The position numbers and the translations under genes are program-made. Under the pieces are notes generated by a model. The model did no database searches and was not told the origin of the DNA. It worked only from the letters and a program-made list of their open reading frames with translations. Source: Hoylesella loescheii (lineage in GTDB: Bacteria > Bacteroidota > Bacteroidia > Bacteroidales > Bacteroidaceae). From it: 64,000 bases of DNA. The stretch is from the NCBI GenBank assembly GCA_021531755.1, contig JADYUK010000008.1, positions 1-64,000 of the forward strand, read 5' to 3'. Shown here piece by piece: positions 20,331-28,815 of the stretch. The number at the start of each line of letters is the position of its first letter. The stretch's first letter is position 1.

Positions 20331-23300
20331 ATGAAAGAAAAATTACTTTCATTTGTCAAAGGTTCACTCCACAGGATGTGCCTCTTGATTGTAATGGTGT
20401 TGGCTGGAGCAGGCGCTTATGCACAAGATGCAAAAGGCTGGAAAACACTCGAGCTGAACACTCTCTACAATGAGAACAACATCTTCGGCGTGAACGACAA
20501 GTACAAGTTCACGCCAGAGACTGACGGCACACTCGTTGTGTGGGCTCAGGAGGCTCAGCTTACAGTCTACACCGCTTTGAACGCCGAAGGCACAGACGTT
20601 GACGAAAATAGTCGCTACTCGAGTTTCAGCTACGAAACAGCGACCATTCAGAACGTGACATTCGGCAAAAAAGAGACAGCACAGGTCAAGGCCGGAACCA
20701 CCTACTATCTTACAGGAGGCAAAGGTTTCAGCAGGGACAAGAAGTTCATCGCTGTGATGGAGACTATCACAGAGCTGACATTCGAGTGCGACCAGCCTCT
20801 CGGCGGAATGTTTGACATCACTGACCAGCGTGACGGACAGGCGATTCTGACATTCAACCTCCCTGTCACATCTAACCAGTGGGCATACCTGAAGGTGGGC
20901 AATTACCCACAGGACCCAGAGAATGGAAAGGTTGAGGTGCGCTCAGGAAACAACACCGAGCAGCTCATCCTGAACATCAAGGAGTATCTGACCGCATGGA
21001 AAGAGGAAGGCCGCTACAACGCTGGCGACCCTGTCACACTCACCCTTACAGGCGTGAAGTCAAGAGGCGAGAACCCTCTTGTCTATGGCACAGACGGCAC
21101 TCTCGTGCTCAAATGGACAGCCCCTGGCGACCTTCATAAGAATACTGGCATCACAGCTCCAGACCCCTTCCTCTCATACTGGCTGCCAGGCGACGAGCGT
21201 GGCATCATGGTTCTCGACTTTGACTATCCTCTCATGACCATGGAGAACGGACAGACAGCGACAGTATCGTTCACTATCGGTAGCGCAGACATGGGCGACG
21301 CATATCAAGGACAGCTCCCTCAGGATAAGATATCTGTTGACGGACAGAAGCTTTACATCGACTTCACCGGTGTGCGCCGCACATACGCTGACATGGGACT
21401 TACCCAAAAGTGGGAATCAATAAGCATCAAGGTCAACTACATAAAGATGGCCGACGGCACAATGTGCTTCAGCCCATCAGCCGGCAACTACGGCTCTGTA
21501 TCCACAGAATGCAAATTCGAGGAGTACAAGAGCGACATACAGGCAGAGTTCACTCCTGCCGACGGCGCAACACTTACTGAGAATTCCTTCAAGGTTTACT
21601 TCTCTGACAAGAAAGCCCTGACATTCAGCGGTGTGCGTGTGACATACCAGACTCAGGATGATATCAAATACCAGACAGATATCACAGAGGGCATAACATC
21701 AACAGATGAAGGCAAGAACGGAATAGAGTACACAATACCTCTGACAGCTGATATCGTGGCAGGCAAGAATGTCCGCATCAGTTTCCTCAACCAGGTTTCA
21801 AACGATGGCTTCGATCATGACTTCAACGTTCGCTACAACCCAGGCCCAGAGCTTATCAATGACCTTGAGCCTACCAGCGTCTCTGTAGCAGACAACGCCA
21901 TCATCGACAGCTTCGACAAGCTCACTCTCACATTCGATGAGGATGTCAACATCCGCACCCTTGAGGGTGGCGTGCTGTCGCTCCTTATCACAGACCTGAC
22001 AACAAACGCCAAGGTTGACGCAGAGATAACAGCAGAGGGCAAGACTGTCACAGTGACCCCATCGTCACCTCTGATAAACACCCACAAGTATGATATCTAC
22101 ATCAACCATGAGGTTATCGTCAACAATGAGTATATCAAGACCAACGGCAAGTATGGCCGCTATATGAAGGGCAAGGACATCAACTTCACGTTCTTCAAGG
22201 ACTATGCGACATACGACTTCATGACAGACCCTATCGCAGGCTCTACCGTTCGTGAGCTGTCAGTCATCAAGTGTACACAGAAAGAGGGTACAGACAGCTA
22301 CTACAACGCTATCTCCATAACTCGTCAGGAGGACAAGGAGGTTTACGTCATAGACTCTAACCGCAAGAGAGTTACAACATGTAAGATAGAAGACAATATC
22401 GTCAGCGGATTCACACTGACACTTGAGAATCCTATCACAACATCTGGCGAGTACACAGTAGTGATAGAAGACTCTGTCTATGTCACTGGCGAGGGATTCG
22501 GCCAGGAGAAGAATGCATCTCCTGTTTACCTGAAATACACCGTGCTCGCTGCCCCACAGGCTGTAATCACAGTAGAGTCTTCTGACCCTGCCAGCGAGTC
22601 GACAGTTGAATCTCTCTCACAGGTTATGATAGAGTTCAGCGAGGAAGTTTACGGCAAGGACGAGACAGTTTACTTCTTTGACCCTGTCAACTACGTACAG
22701 TATCCAGCTACATTCCAGGTCAACCCGAAGAACAGGAAGGTGGCAATGGTATCTCTCGCAGAGCCTATCACAGAGGCTGGCAACTACCGCCTGACTCTTG
22801 AGGAGGGTGTCGTAGGCGACCAGGCATGGAACGACAGCGGCTACATGACAGGCAAGGTGAATGTCGGCACAACACTCTTCTTCACTGTTGGCAGCGGCTC
22901 ACAGGGCGGTGATAACAGCCAGTGGAAGACAGACCCAGAGAATGGCAGCACAGTGACATCGCTGAAGACCATCCACGTATGGAACACAACAGTATCTGAG
23001 ATGGGCTGCGGCTCTGGCAAGATAACTGTCAAGAGAGACGGTGTAGAGCTTGAGAAGATAGCTGATACAAATTTCGGAGTAGACTTGAACGAGCTTATCA
23101 TCTCTACATCTGTTGAGTACACCGAGAATGGCACATACACATTCGAGGCTCCAGAGGGATTCTTCGTTGACGGCTCAGGCAATGCCCTCCCTGCTGTGAC
23201 ATTCACATACACCATCGGCAACGGTGGCGGCGCTGTGACATCTGACTGGAAGACTGACCCTGCTGATGGCAGCACAGTGACATCTCTGAAGACTATCCAC

Positions 23301-23705
23301 GTATGGAACACAACAGTATCTGCGATGGCCGGCGGCTCTGGCAAGATAACTGTCAAGAGAGACGGTGTAGAGCTTGAGAAAATCTCTGATGCAAATTACG
23401 GAGAAGACTTGAACGAGCTTATCATCTCTACATCAGTTGAGTACACCGAGGATGGCACATACACATTCGAGGCTCCTGAAGGATTCTTCGTCGATGACTC
23501 AGGCAATGCCCTCCCTGCTGTGACATTCACATACTACATCGGCGAGGCAGCAGGCATAGACAACATCAATGCTGACACTGACGGAAAGGTAAATGTTTAC
23601 TCTCTCGACGGCAAGACAGTCAAGATGAATGCTACGAATGACGAGCTGAAGTCGCTCCACGGCATATACATCATCAATGGCAAGAAAGTCATCAGAAGAA
23701 AATAA
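20331..23705 (+). CDS. Large secreted Ig-like repeat protein with sorting-like tail
   Basis: A 1124-residue protein with an unusually long signal peptide ending in AYAQ. It contains several bacterial Ig-like (Ig_5/Big-type) domains, recognisable by openings of the form 'P.dG..v.s...i.l.Fse.v', for example in PASESTVESLSQVMIEFSEE and TPADGATLTENSFKVYFSD. The last two domains are a near-identical tandem duplication with a 324-bp period (22923-23246 and from 23247). The end (VNVYSLDGKTVKMN ... GIYIINGKKVIRRK) is the shared sorting-like tail. It has no catalytic motif that I can see, so an adhesive or structural surface role is likely. It follows the Omp28-like giant after 237 nt and ends the cluster at a strong terminator. 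Confidence 0.75.
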   Translation: MKEKLLSFVKGSLHRMCLLIVMVLAGAGAYAQDAKGWKTLELNTLYNENNIFGVNDKYKFTPETDGTLVVWAQEAQLTVYTALNAEGTDVDENSRYSSFSYETATIQNVTFGKKETAQVKAGTTYYLTGGKGFSRDKKFIAVMETITELTFECDQPLGGMFDITDQRDGQAILTFNLPVTSNQWAYLKVGNYPQDPENGKVEVRSGNNTEQLILNIKEYLTAWKEEGRYNAGDPVTLTLTGVKSRGENPLVYGTDGTLVLKWTAPGDLHKNTGITAPDPFLSYWLPGDERGIMVLDFDYPLMTMENGQTATVSFTIGSADMGDAYQGQLPQDKISVDGQKLYIDFTGVRRTYADMGLTQKWESISIKVNYIKMADGTMCFSPSAGNYGSVSTECKFEEYKSDIQAEFTPADGATLTENSFKVYFSDKKALTFSGVRVTYQTQDDIKYQTDITEGITSTDEGKNGIEYTIPLTADIVAGKNVRISFLNQVSNDGFDHDFNVRYNPGPELINDLEPTSVSVADNAIIDSFDKLTLTFDEDVNIRTLEGGVLSLLITDLTTNAKVDAEITAEGKTVTVTPSSPLINTHKYDIYINHEVIVNNEYIKTNGKYGRYMKGKDINFTFFKDYATYDFMTDPIAGSTVRELSVIKCTQKEGTDSYYNAISITRQEDKEVYVIDSNRKRVTTCKIEDNIVSGFTLTLENPITTSGEYTVVIEDSVYVTGEGFGQEKNASPVYLKYTVLAAPQAVITVESSDPASESTVESLSQVMIEFSEEVYGKDETVYFFDPVNYVQYPATFQVNPKNRKVAMVSLAEPITEAGNYRLTLEEGVVGDQAWNDSGYMTGKVNVGTTLFFTVGSGSQGGDNSQWKTDPENGSTVTSLKTIHVWNTTVSEMGCGSGKITVKRDGVELEKIADTNFGVDLNELIISTSVEYTENGTYTFEAPEGFFVDGSGNALPAVTFTYTIGNGGGAVTSDWKTDPADGSTVTSLKTIHVWNTTVSAMAGGSGKITVKRDGVELEKISDANYGEDLNELIISTSVEYTEDGTYTFEAPEGFFVDDSGNALPAVTFTYYIGEAAGIDNINADTDGKVNVYSLDGKTVKMNATNDELKSLHGIYIINGKKVIRRK
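22923..23540 (+). repeat. Two tandem 324-bp repeats coding Ig-like domains
   Basis: Units starting at 22923 and 23247 code for 99 aligned residues, of which 87 are identical. Most codons are also the same, indicating a recent duplication or ongoing gene conversion inside the coding sequence. Confidence 0.85.
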
Positions 23706-23768
23706 TCTTAAACCTCTGACACCCAGCCATCTATAGCTATAATGCTGTAAGCGGCTGAGGATAACGCC

Positions 23769-23806
23769 ACATCCGGTGGGACATTGTCCTGCCGGATGTT
23801 TTTTTA
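23769..23806 (+). terminator. Strong rho-independent terminator
   Basis: ACATCCGG pairs with CCGGATGT around an inner GACA/TGTC extension, followed by seven T residues. It closes the cluster of exported proteins. Confidence 0.85.
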
Positions 23807-24101
23807 TTTGATTACTATCCGGCAGAATAGCCGGGCGAGAAGACGGTGACAGACTCATGCTGAGTGGCGTTGAAAGACCCGTTCTGATACATAAGGGGTG
23901 AGTTCAGGCGGGATGGAGGCATAATGCGTTATTCACAAAAATCGGAGACTTGATTTACATTATGTTATCAGATTATTACAAAAACACTACAAAAAGAAAG
24001 CATTAGGGACATAATATATAAATATAATAAGGTAGAGAGATAACCTCTATTCGTTTAAATCAAGAAAAGCGGAGCTAATAAGAAAAATTAGTAGGAAACT
24101 G
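23807..24101. other. AT-rich spacer, nothing recognised
   Basis: About 295 nt between the terminator and the next promoter. I see no gene, repeat or RNA here. Confidence 0.5.
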
Positions 24102-24133
24102 TTGCAGGGGATATAATATCGCCGTAACTTTGC
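24102..24133 (+). promoter_or_regulatory. Promoter of the small exported protein gene
   Basis: A TTG -33 element (24102-24104) and a TAACTTTGC -7 box (24125-24133) are separated by 20 nt, an ideal arrangement. The leader is about 110 nt and purine-rich just before the start. Confidence 0.75.
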
Positions 24134-24251
24134 AGCGGATAACAAAACAAAGGGGTCTGTGAAGACCGGCAAACACAACACAAGGGCCAATAAAGAACAG
24201 AAGGCCCACAGGATAACACAAACTAAAAATTAAAAAGAAAGGAAAAAGATT

Positions 24252-24620
24252 ATGAAAAAGATTGTTTTAGCTATCGTAGCCATGCTCAGTATGACAATGG
24301 CAAAGGCAGAGAACGAGAATCTGAACACAACAAACGCCACAAGCGCTTATGCGTTCGATGTCAACATGAAGGCTCTCTCAAGAGCTCTCCTGCTCTCTTC
24401 TGACCAGTTTGACGCTGTCAGTGGCATCCAGAACACATTCAACATCGAGATGATGAACGCTGCCACAGCCGACCGCTCAGACCGCACAGAGCTTACAAAG
24501 ACAGCCGTGACGCACTGTCTGCGCCATCTCTCTCAAGTCCTCGACCGTGATCAGATGCGCAAGTACATCAGCATTCTCAACGTTACATTCAACAACCGCG
24601 GCATAAGCCTGAACGACTAA
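24252..24620 (+). CDS. Small exported protein of unknown function
   Basis: A 122-residue protein with a signal peptide ending in AKAE. The mature part is mainly alpha-helical, with LLLSSDQFDAVSGIQNTF and HLSQVLDRDQMRKYISILN, a pattern somewhat like the LTxxQ helices of Spy/CpxP-type periplasmic proteins, though the match is too weak to assign it. Similar short exported proteins are common in Prevotella and Bacteroides. It stands alone between its own promoter and its own terminator (24713), so it is expressed independently and perhaps strongly. Confidence 0.65.
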   Translation: MKKIVLAIVAMLSMTMAKAENENLNTTNATSAYAFDVNMKALSRALLLSSDQFDAVSGIQNTFNIEMMNAATADRSDRTELTKTAVTHCLRHLSQVLDRDQMRKYISILNVTFNNRGISLND

Positions 24621-24712
24621 ATGAAACCGTCGGGATGTATCAAGAATCCAGCATCTGACAGCCAGACGGGCTCTTGGACATCACGAAACATCAACGACAT
24701 ACCTGCATAAAC

Positions 24713-24766
24713 AAAGGCACAAGCGCCAGAATCATGTATCTGGTGTTTGTGCCTTTCTCGTTTTCC
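24713..24766 (+). terminator. Long terminator hairpin after the small exported protein gene
   Basis: AAAGGCACAA pairs with TTGTGCCTTT and an inner CCAGA pairs with TCTGG, followed by a T-rich CTCGTTTTCC. The right arm of this hairpin is also the start of the 66-bp tandem repeat that follows. Confidence 0.75.
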
Positions 24767-24902
24767 TCTTAGCCGATATTCTCACAATAACATTCAAATG
24801 GCAGCAAGGTGTTTGTGCCTTTCCCGTTTTCCTCTTAGCCGATATTCTCACAATAACATTCAAATGGCAGCAAGGTGTTTGTGCGTTTCCCGGTTCCCCC
24901 TT
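24742..24902. repeat. 66-bp tandem repeat, two full copies and a partial third
   Basis: Copies start at 24742, 24808 and 24874, each beginning GGTGTTTGTGC. The first two copies are almost identical; the third is cut after about 29 nt, just before the end of the LytTR gene. The unit carries the right arm of the preceding terminator, so that arm has been copied three times. Confidence 0.85.
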
Positions 24903-24906
24903 ATGC

Positions 24907-25854
24907 CTATGCCTTGTTATTGGCATCCTGCCTCTGTCCCGGATGCTGCTCCTTTATCTCCTTCAGCCTTGAGCGTGAGACGGGAATCGCCTTGTCTGTG
25001 CCGAAGAGCTGCAGCTGGTAGCCTGTCGGTCGGTTTGTCATGGCTATGACATAGTTAAGATTCACGATGAACGCCCTGTGACACTGCACCATGCATCCTA
25101 CCCCCTCAAGGCTCTCCTTTATGCTTTTCAGCGTTATGCGCAGCATCTTATGCCTTGGCTCGTCGCCCTCCATATACCATACGTCGGCATAGTTAGCCAT
25201 CGACTCCACGTATATTATATCCGATGGCCTCACCTCAAGGACAGCGTTGGCCGTAGCGCCCTCAAACCTGCATACCGTCTCTTTCTCCGCCTCTCCGGTC
25301 TCCTCAGCCCTCTCCTCATTGTTCTTCTGATACTGCTCGAGCATGGCGTTGACAGCCCTGACCTCGTCGAGCTGGCAGCGCAGATGCCAGTTGCGGTTGC
25401 GCACATATGTGCCGATAAACAGGAAAACCGATGTCACGGCGACGTAGTTGAGATACTGGAGGAAATTGACGGGAGTGAATCCCTGGTCGTCTATCCATGC
25501 CCGGTGCGGGCCGTCATAGAAGAAATCGCCGGCGTAGCTGACAAGGACTGCTGTGAGTACAGGTATGTTTATGATGTAATGGACAAGGGTGTTGCGGTGG
25601 ACTGTGGCAAGGGGAAGATGGGGGTCCATAGGCATACGCAGCACATAGGCTGAGAATGTTCCCACCACAATGCCCACAAGAGTCGACAGCACTCCCATGG
25701 CGATGAAGAACAGCGAACGGTTATCATGGACGGTGTCAACATCAAAAGGGTTGGCGAGTGAAAGCAGCAGGAACACGAATACGCCTGCATAGAGATTCTC
25801 TCTCAGTATACGGATGTTCTGCGGCAACATGCAGAATGCCTTTATCTTTCTCAT
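24907..25854 (-). CDS. Membrane-anchored LytTR-domain transcriptional regulator
   Basis: Taken from the ATG at 25854, the protein has 315 residues. Starts at 25863, 25878 and 25884 are also possible; anything beyond about 25931 is excluded by the promoter position. Four membrane helices come first (about residues 21-36, 48-71, 91-111 and 135-155), then a coiled linker rich in Glu, then a LytTR DNA-binding domain (ILEVRPSDIIYVESMANYADVWY and LEGVGCMVQCHRAFIVNLNYV, the usual 'RvHrsfiVNl' element). Unlike AgrA/LytR response regulators there is no receiver domain; the sensor would be the membrane part. The divergently read TonB-dependent receptor at 26472 is a natural target. This link is an inference. 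Confidence 0.8.
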   Translation of the reverse strand: MRKIKAFCMLPQNIRILRENLYAGVFVFLLLSLANPFDVDTVHDNRSLFFIAMGVLSTLVGIVVGTFSAYVLRMPMDPHLPLATVHRNTLVHYIINIPVLTAVLVSYAGDFFYDGPHRAWIDDQGFTPVNFLQYLNYVAVTSVFLFIGTYVRNRNWHLRCQLDEVRAVNAMLEQYQKNNEERAEETGEAEKETVCRFEGATANAVLEVRPSDIIYVESMANYADVWYMEGDEPRHKMLRITLKSIKESLEGVGCMVQCHRAFIVNLNYVIAMTNRPTGYQLQLFGTDKAIPVSRSRLKEIKEQHPGQRQDANNKA

Positions 25855-25937
25855 AGATATCATGTCAGGAAATTTCATTTGCATACAGAATGGCAGGATG
25901 TGGGCACAACGGGGACATGCCCATGTCACTGCATCAG

Positions 25938-25969
25938 GCAAAGATAATGATTTTGTGTGACATCTGCAA
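25938..25969 (-). promoter_or_regulatory. Promoter of the LytTR regulator gene
   Basis: On the minus strand TATCTTTGC (25938-25946) follows a TTG (25967-25969) by 20 nt. Transcription would begin near 25931, which rules out the longest open frame and supports an internal ATG. Confidence 0.7.
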
Positions 25970-26040
25970 GAAATATCTGGATAATCGGCAGGGAGAACGG
26001 GAAAAAGCGTCATCGGCAAGCTTGACACACTCATGGAGAA

Positions 26041-26128
26041 CCCATCATCATGCTATGACATACCGGCCTCCCGCACATGGCTGACCCATCATCATGCTAT
26101 GGCATACCAGCCTCCCGCACATGGAAAG
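26041..26128. repeat. 44-bp tandem repeat, two copies
   Basis: Copies begin at 26041 and 26085 with CCCATCATCATGCTATG and differ at two visible positions. They lie between the divergent promoters of the LytTR and receptor genes, where a regulator could bind. Confidence 0.8.
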
Positions 26129-26371
26129 CCCACCTTTATTCTATGACTGACTATCACAACTGCAATGGCAGGAGCACAAGGATATTATGACGCAAAAACC
26201 TGATGGACATAATCAGGCAAAACGGGCTGACGGGCCACAGCAATAAGTGGGAGACAGCTGGGCGCGATGACCATTCGTCCCCCAGGAAGTGGCTTCTGGG
26301 ACGAACGGCAGGGATGTGTGACGAACGGTAAGATACTATATCCCAGCCCCATAGCCTTCTGTCCCTCACTA

Positions 26372-26403
26372 TTGCAGATGCAGAATGGTGGTTGTAACTT
26401 TGC
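26372..26403 (+). promoter_or_regulatory. Promoter of the TonB-dependent receptor-like gene
   Basis: TTG (26372-26374) and TAACTTTGC (26395-26403) are separated by 20 nt. The leader to the ATG at 26472 is about 60 nt. Confidence 0.75.
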
Positions 26404-26471
26404 ACCAGAATCCAGACTTGGAGACAAAGTAACAAACATCATAAACCCAGCAAAACAAGGTGAGAAGACCT

Positions 26472-28637
26472 ATGACAGACATCAAGACCATCGCCATCAT
26501 GGCAGCCCTGTCGGCGTCGATGACAGCCAACGCCCAGACACAAGAGAACGATTCCATCACGTATATGCTCAACCTCCAGGAGGTGGTGGTGAAATCACAT
26601 GCGCCCAAGACAAAGATGAAAGACGGCGCAATGATAACCCGGATAGAGGGGACACCGCTCGAATCGGCCGGAACGGCTGAGGAGATGCTCGCCCGTGTGC
26701 CTGGCATGATGCGCATGGGAGGCAGCGTGCAGGTGATAGGCAAGGGTACACCTCTATATTATATAAACGGCCGCCGTGTGCAGGACAACGACGAGCTGAA
26801 GCGCCTTAGGAGCCACGACATACGCGACGTGGAGGTGATAACGAACCCCGGCGCCGCCTACGACGCCTCTGTCGCTGCAGTGGTGAGGATAAAGACACGC
26901 CGCCAGCAGGGCGAGGGACTCAGCGGGAAGATGGACCTCAACGACTCACAGGCTCTCGCCAACGGCAACAACAACCTCTCCTCGTCGGTCAACATGAACT
27001 ACCGCCACGGGGCTGTCGATGTCTTCTGCGGGGCACATCTCGCCAATGACTATCTCGCTGGCTACCACTCGGACATGGTGCAGGAGACATACGGCGACGT
27101 CACCCACAGCCAGAAGGGCTATGTCAACACCACACAGCGTCTCACACGTCTGCATCTCAACGCCGGAGTGAACTGGCAGATAGACGACAACAGCTCAGCC
27201 GGCATAAAGATAGAGCGCGGCCAGAAGCTCCATAACCGCTTCGGCATCACAGTGGACGAGGATATCATGCGCGACAATCTGACCACCGACCACCTCCACT
27301 CTATCAGCAAGGTCTATTCAGACGCTCCCAACAGCGTCATGGCCAACGCCTACTACAGCGGCAAGCTCGGCCCATGGGGCATAGACGCCAATATCGACTA
27401 CTACACCCAGCGTGAGAAGAAGGACGACATCGTCGACGAGGAATCGCTCTCTGACACCAAGCATGTTGAGAGCGTCAGCGAGAACAAGAACCATCTCCTC
27501 GCCTCGCGTCTCGTCCTTGAGCGCAAGGTGTGGGGCGGCAGCCTGAAGCTTGGCGGCGAGCTGTCGTTCTTCTCCCGCGACAATCTCTACGGCATCAGCG
27601 GCATCGAGTCGGTATCAGGCCGCCAATCAGAGGTCAGTGAGCAGAACTACGCAGCCTTCGCCGAGTATGGCCTCATGATACCCAAGGCCGGAATGCTGAC
27701 CCTCGGCATGAGGTACGAGCATGTTGCGTTCGACTTTGACGACCATACTGACGCCGCCCGCTCCATAAGCCGTAGCATCGACAACGTCTTCCCCTCGCTG
27801 TCATTCGCGACACGCATCGGGCTCCTGCAGATGCAGCTAAGCTATGCTGTCAAGACCCGTCGGCCGTCATACTACGACCTCCGCAGCGAGGTGGAGTATG
27901 TCAGCCGCTACACTCTCCAGACAGGCAACCCGACGCTGAAGAATGAGATTCGCCACGATGTGACCCTCGCCTCGCGCTGGCGTTTCATATCGCTTTCTGT
28001 CGACTATATGCACATGACTGACGCCATATATGACTGGACGTCACCTTACGACGACAATGGTGTCGTGCTCATCGGCATGGTCAACTTCGACCGCCCCATC
28101 GACTGCATCTCGGCTTTCCTGAATATCGCGCCTACCGTAGGGTGCTGGACGACGAGCAACGTCATCGGCATACAGAAGCAGTGGCTGTCATTCAATCTCG
28201 AAGACCCACGCACAGCCACGGGCAGACGCACCGTGAGCTATGACAAGCCCATGTTCATCCTCAACAGCTACAACACATTCACCTTGAAGAGAGGATGGCA
28301 GCTGGAGCTCAACTCTGAATTCTACTCGAAGGCACACTACCGCAATGCGAGACTGCTCGACAACTACTGGAACCTCACGGCAGCAGTGCAGAAGACCCTC
28401 CTTAGGGACAAGTCGCTCACTGTGCGCCTCTCGTGCTCAGACATATTCAACACCGCACGCCACGACGCCCTCCTCGACCTCGGCAACTACACCCTCTACC
28501 AGAGCGACGTGTTCGGCGGCGAGCGCTCCCACTACTCCTTCCACCGCGTGCAGCTAAGCCTGCGCTACGCCTTCAACGCGACAAAGAGCAAGTATAAGGG
28601 ACAGGGCGCCGGACAGGACATCATAAGCCGTATGTGA
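26472..28637 (+). CDS. Outer-membrane TonB-dependent receptor-like beta-barrel protein
   Basis: The likely start is the ATG at 26472 (721 residues; an ATG at 26460 is in frame), giving a signal peptide ending in ANAQ. Then comes a plug-like domain (LNLQEVVVKSHAP, AEEMLARVPGMMRMGGSVQVIGKGTPLYYINGRR in two parts, DIRDVEVITNPGAAYDASVAAVVRIKT), then a barrel of the OMP_b-brl_3 type. These proteins import or sense substrates across the outer membrane with energy from TonB. The N-terminal carboxypeptidase-like domain of SusC proteins is absent and no SusD gene is adjacent, so it is not a standard Sus pair. The substrate is unknown. Divergent location from a membrane LytTR regulator suggests shared control. 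Confidence 0.8.
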   Translation: MTDIKTIAIMAALSASMTANAQTQENDSITYMLNLQEVVVKSHAPKTKMKDGAMITRIEGTPLESAGTAEEMLARVPGMMRMGGSVQVIGKGTPLYYINGRRVQDNDELKRLRSHDIRDVEVITNPGAAYDASVAAVVRIKTRRQQGEGLSGKMDLNDSQALANGNNNLSSSVNMNYRHGAVDVFCGAHLANDYLAGYHSDMVQETYGDVTHSQKGYVNTTQRLTRLHLNAGVNWQIDDNSSAGIKIERGQKLHNRFGITVDEDIMRDNLTTDHLHSISKVYSDAPNSVMANAYYSGKLGPWGIDANIDYYTQREKKDDIVDEESLSDTKHVESVSENKNHLLASRLVLERKVWGGSLKLGGELSFFSRDNLYGISGIESVSGRQSEVSEQNYAAFAEYGLMIPKAGMLTLGMRYEHVAFDFDDHTDAARSISRSIDNVFPSLSFATRIGLLQMQLSYAVKTRRPSYYDLRSEVEYVSRYTLQTGNPTLKNEIRHDVTLASRWRFISLSVDYMHMTDAIYDWTSPYDDNGVVLIGMVNFDRPIDCISAFLNIAPTVGCWTTSNVIGIQKQWLSFNLEDPRTATGRRTVSYDKPMFILNSYNTFTLKRGWQLELNSEFYSKAHYRNARLLDNYWNLTAAVQKTLLRDKSLTVRLSCSDIFNTARHDALLDLGNYTLYQSDVFGGERSHYSFHRVQLSLRYAFNATKSKYKGQGAGQDIISRM

Positions 28638-28667
28638 CCGCCACACACCATTTATAGCCTCTGATAC

Positions 28668-28699
28668 TTGCACAGGCGGGAAAAACATATTACCTTTGC
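28668..28699 (+). promoter_or_regulatory. Promoter of miaB
   Basis: TTG (28668-28670) and TACCTTTGC (28691-28699) are separated by 20 nt. The start site would lie near 28706, so the longer open frame beginning at 28696 cannot be fully translated and the ATG at 28816 is preferred. Confidence 0.75.
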
Positions 28700-28815
28700 A
28701 CAGCCATCATCCCCACTCCCTGCCCCACCCTACTGCCCGAAGACAGCAATCCGGGCGCCGCGCCAGGGCATGGGGAATGGCACAGAAAACATTTCCAAGA
28801 CTTATAGAACAAAGT

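Noticed and set aside
24742..24902. Possible CRISPR array
   Set aside because: The 66-bp units are contiguous with no unique spacers, and no cas gene is in the window.
26472..28637. SusC-type receptor of a polysaccharide utilisation locus
   Set aside because: The N-terminal carboxypeptidase-like extension is absent and there is no SusD gene next to it, so only a general receptor-like barrel is claimed.
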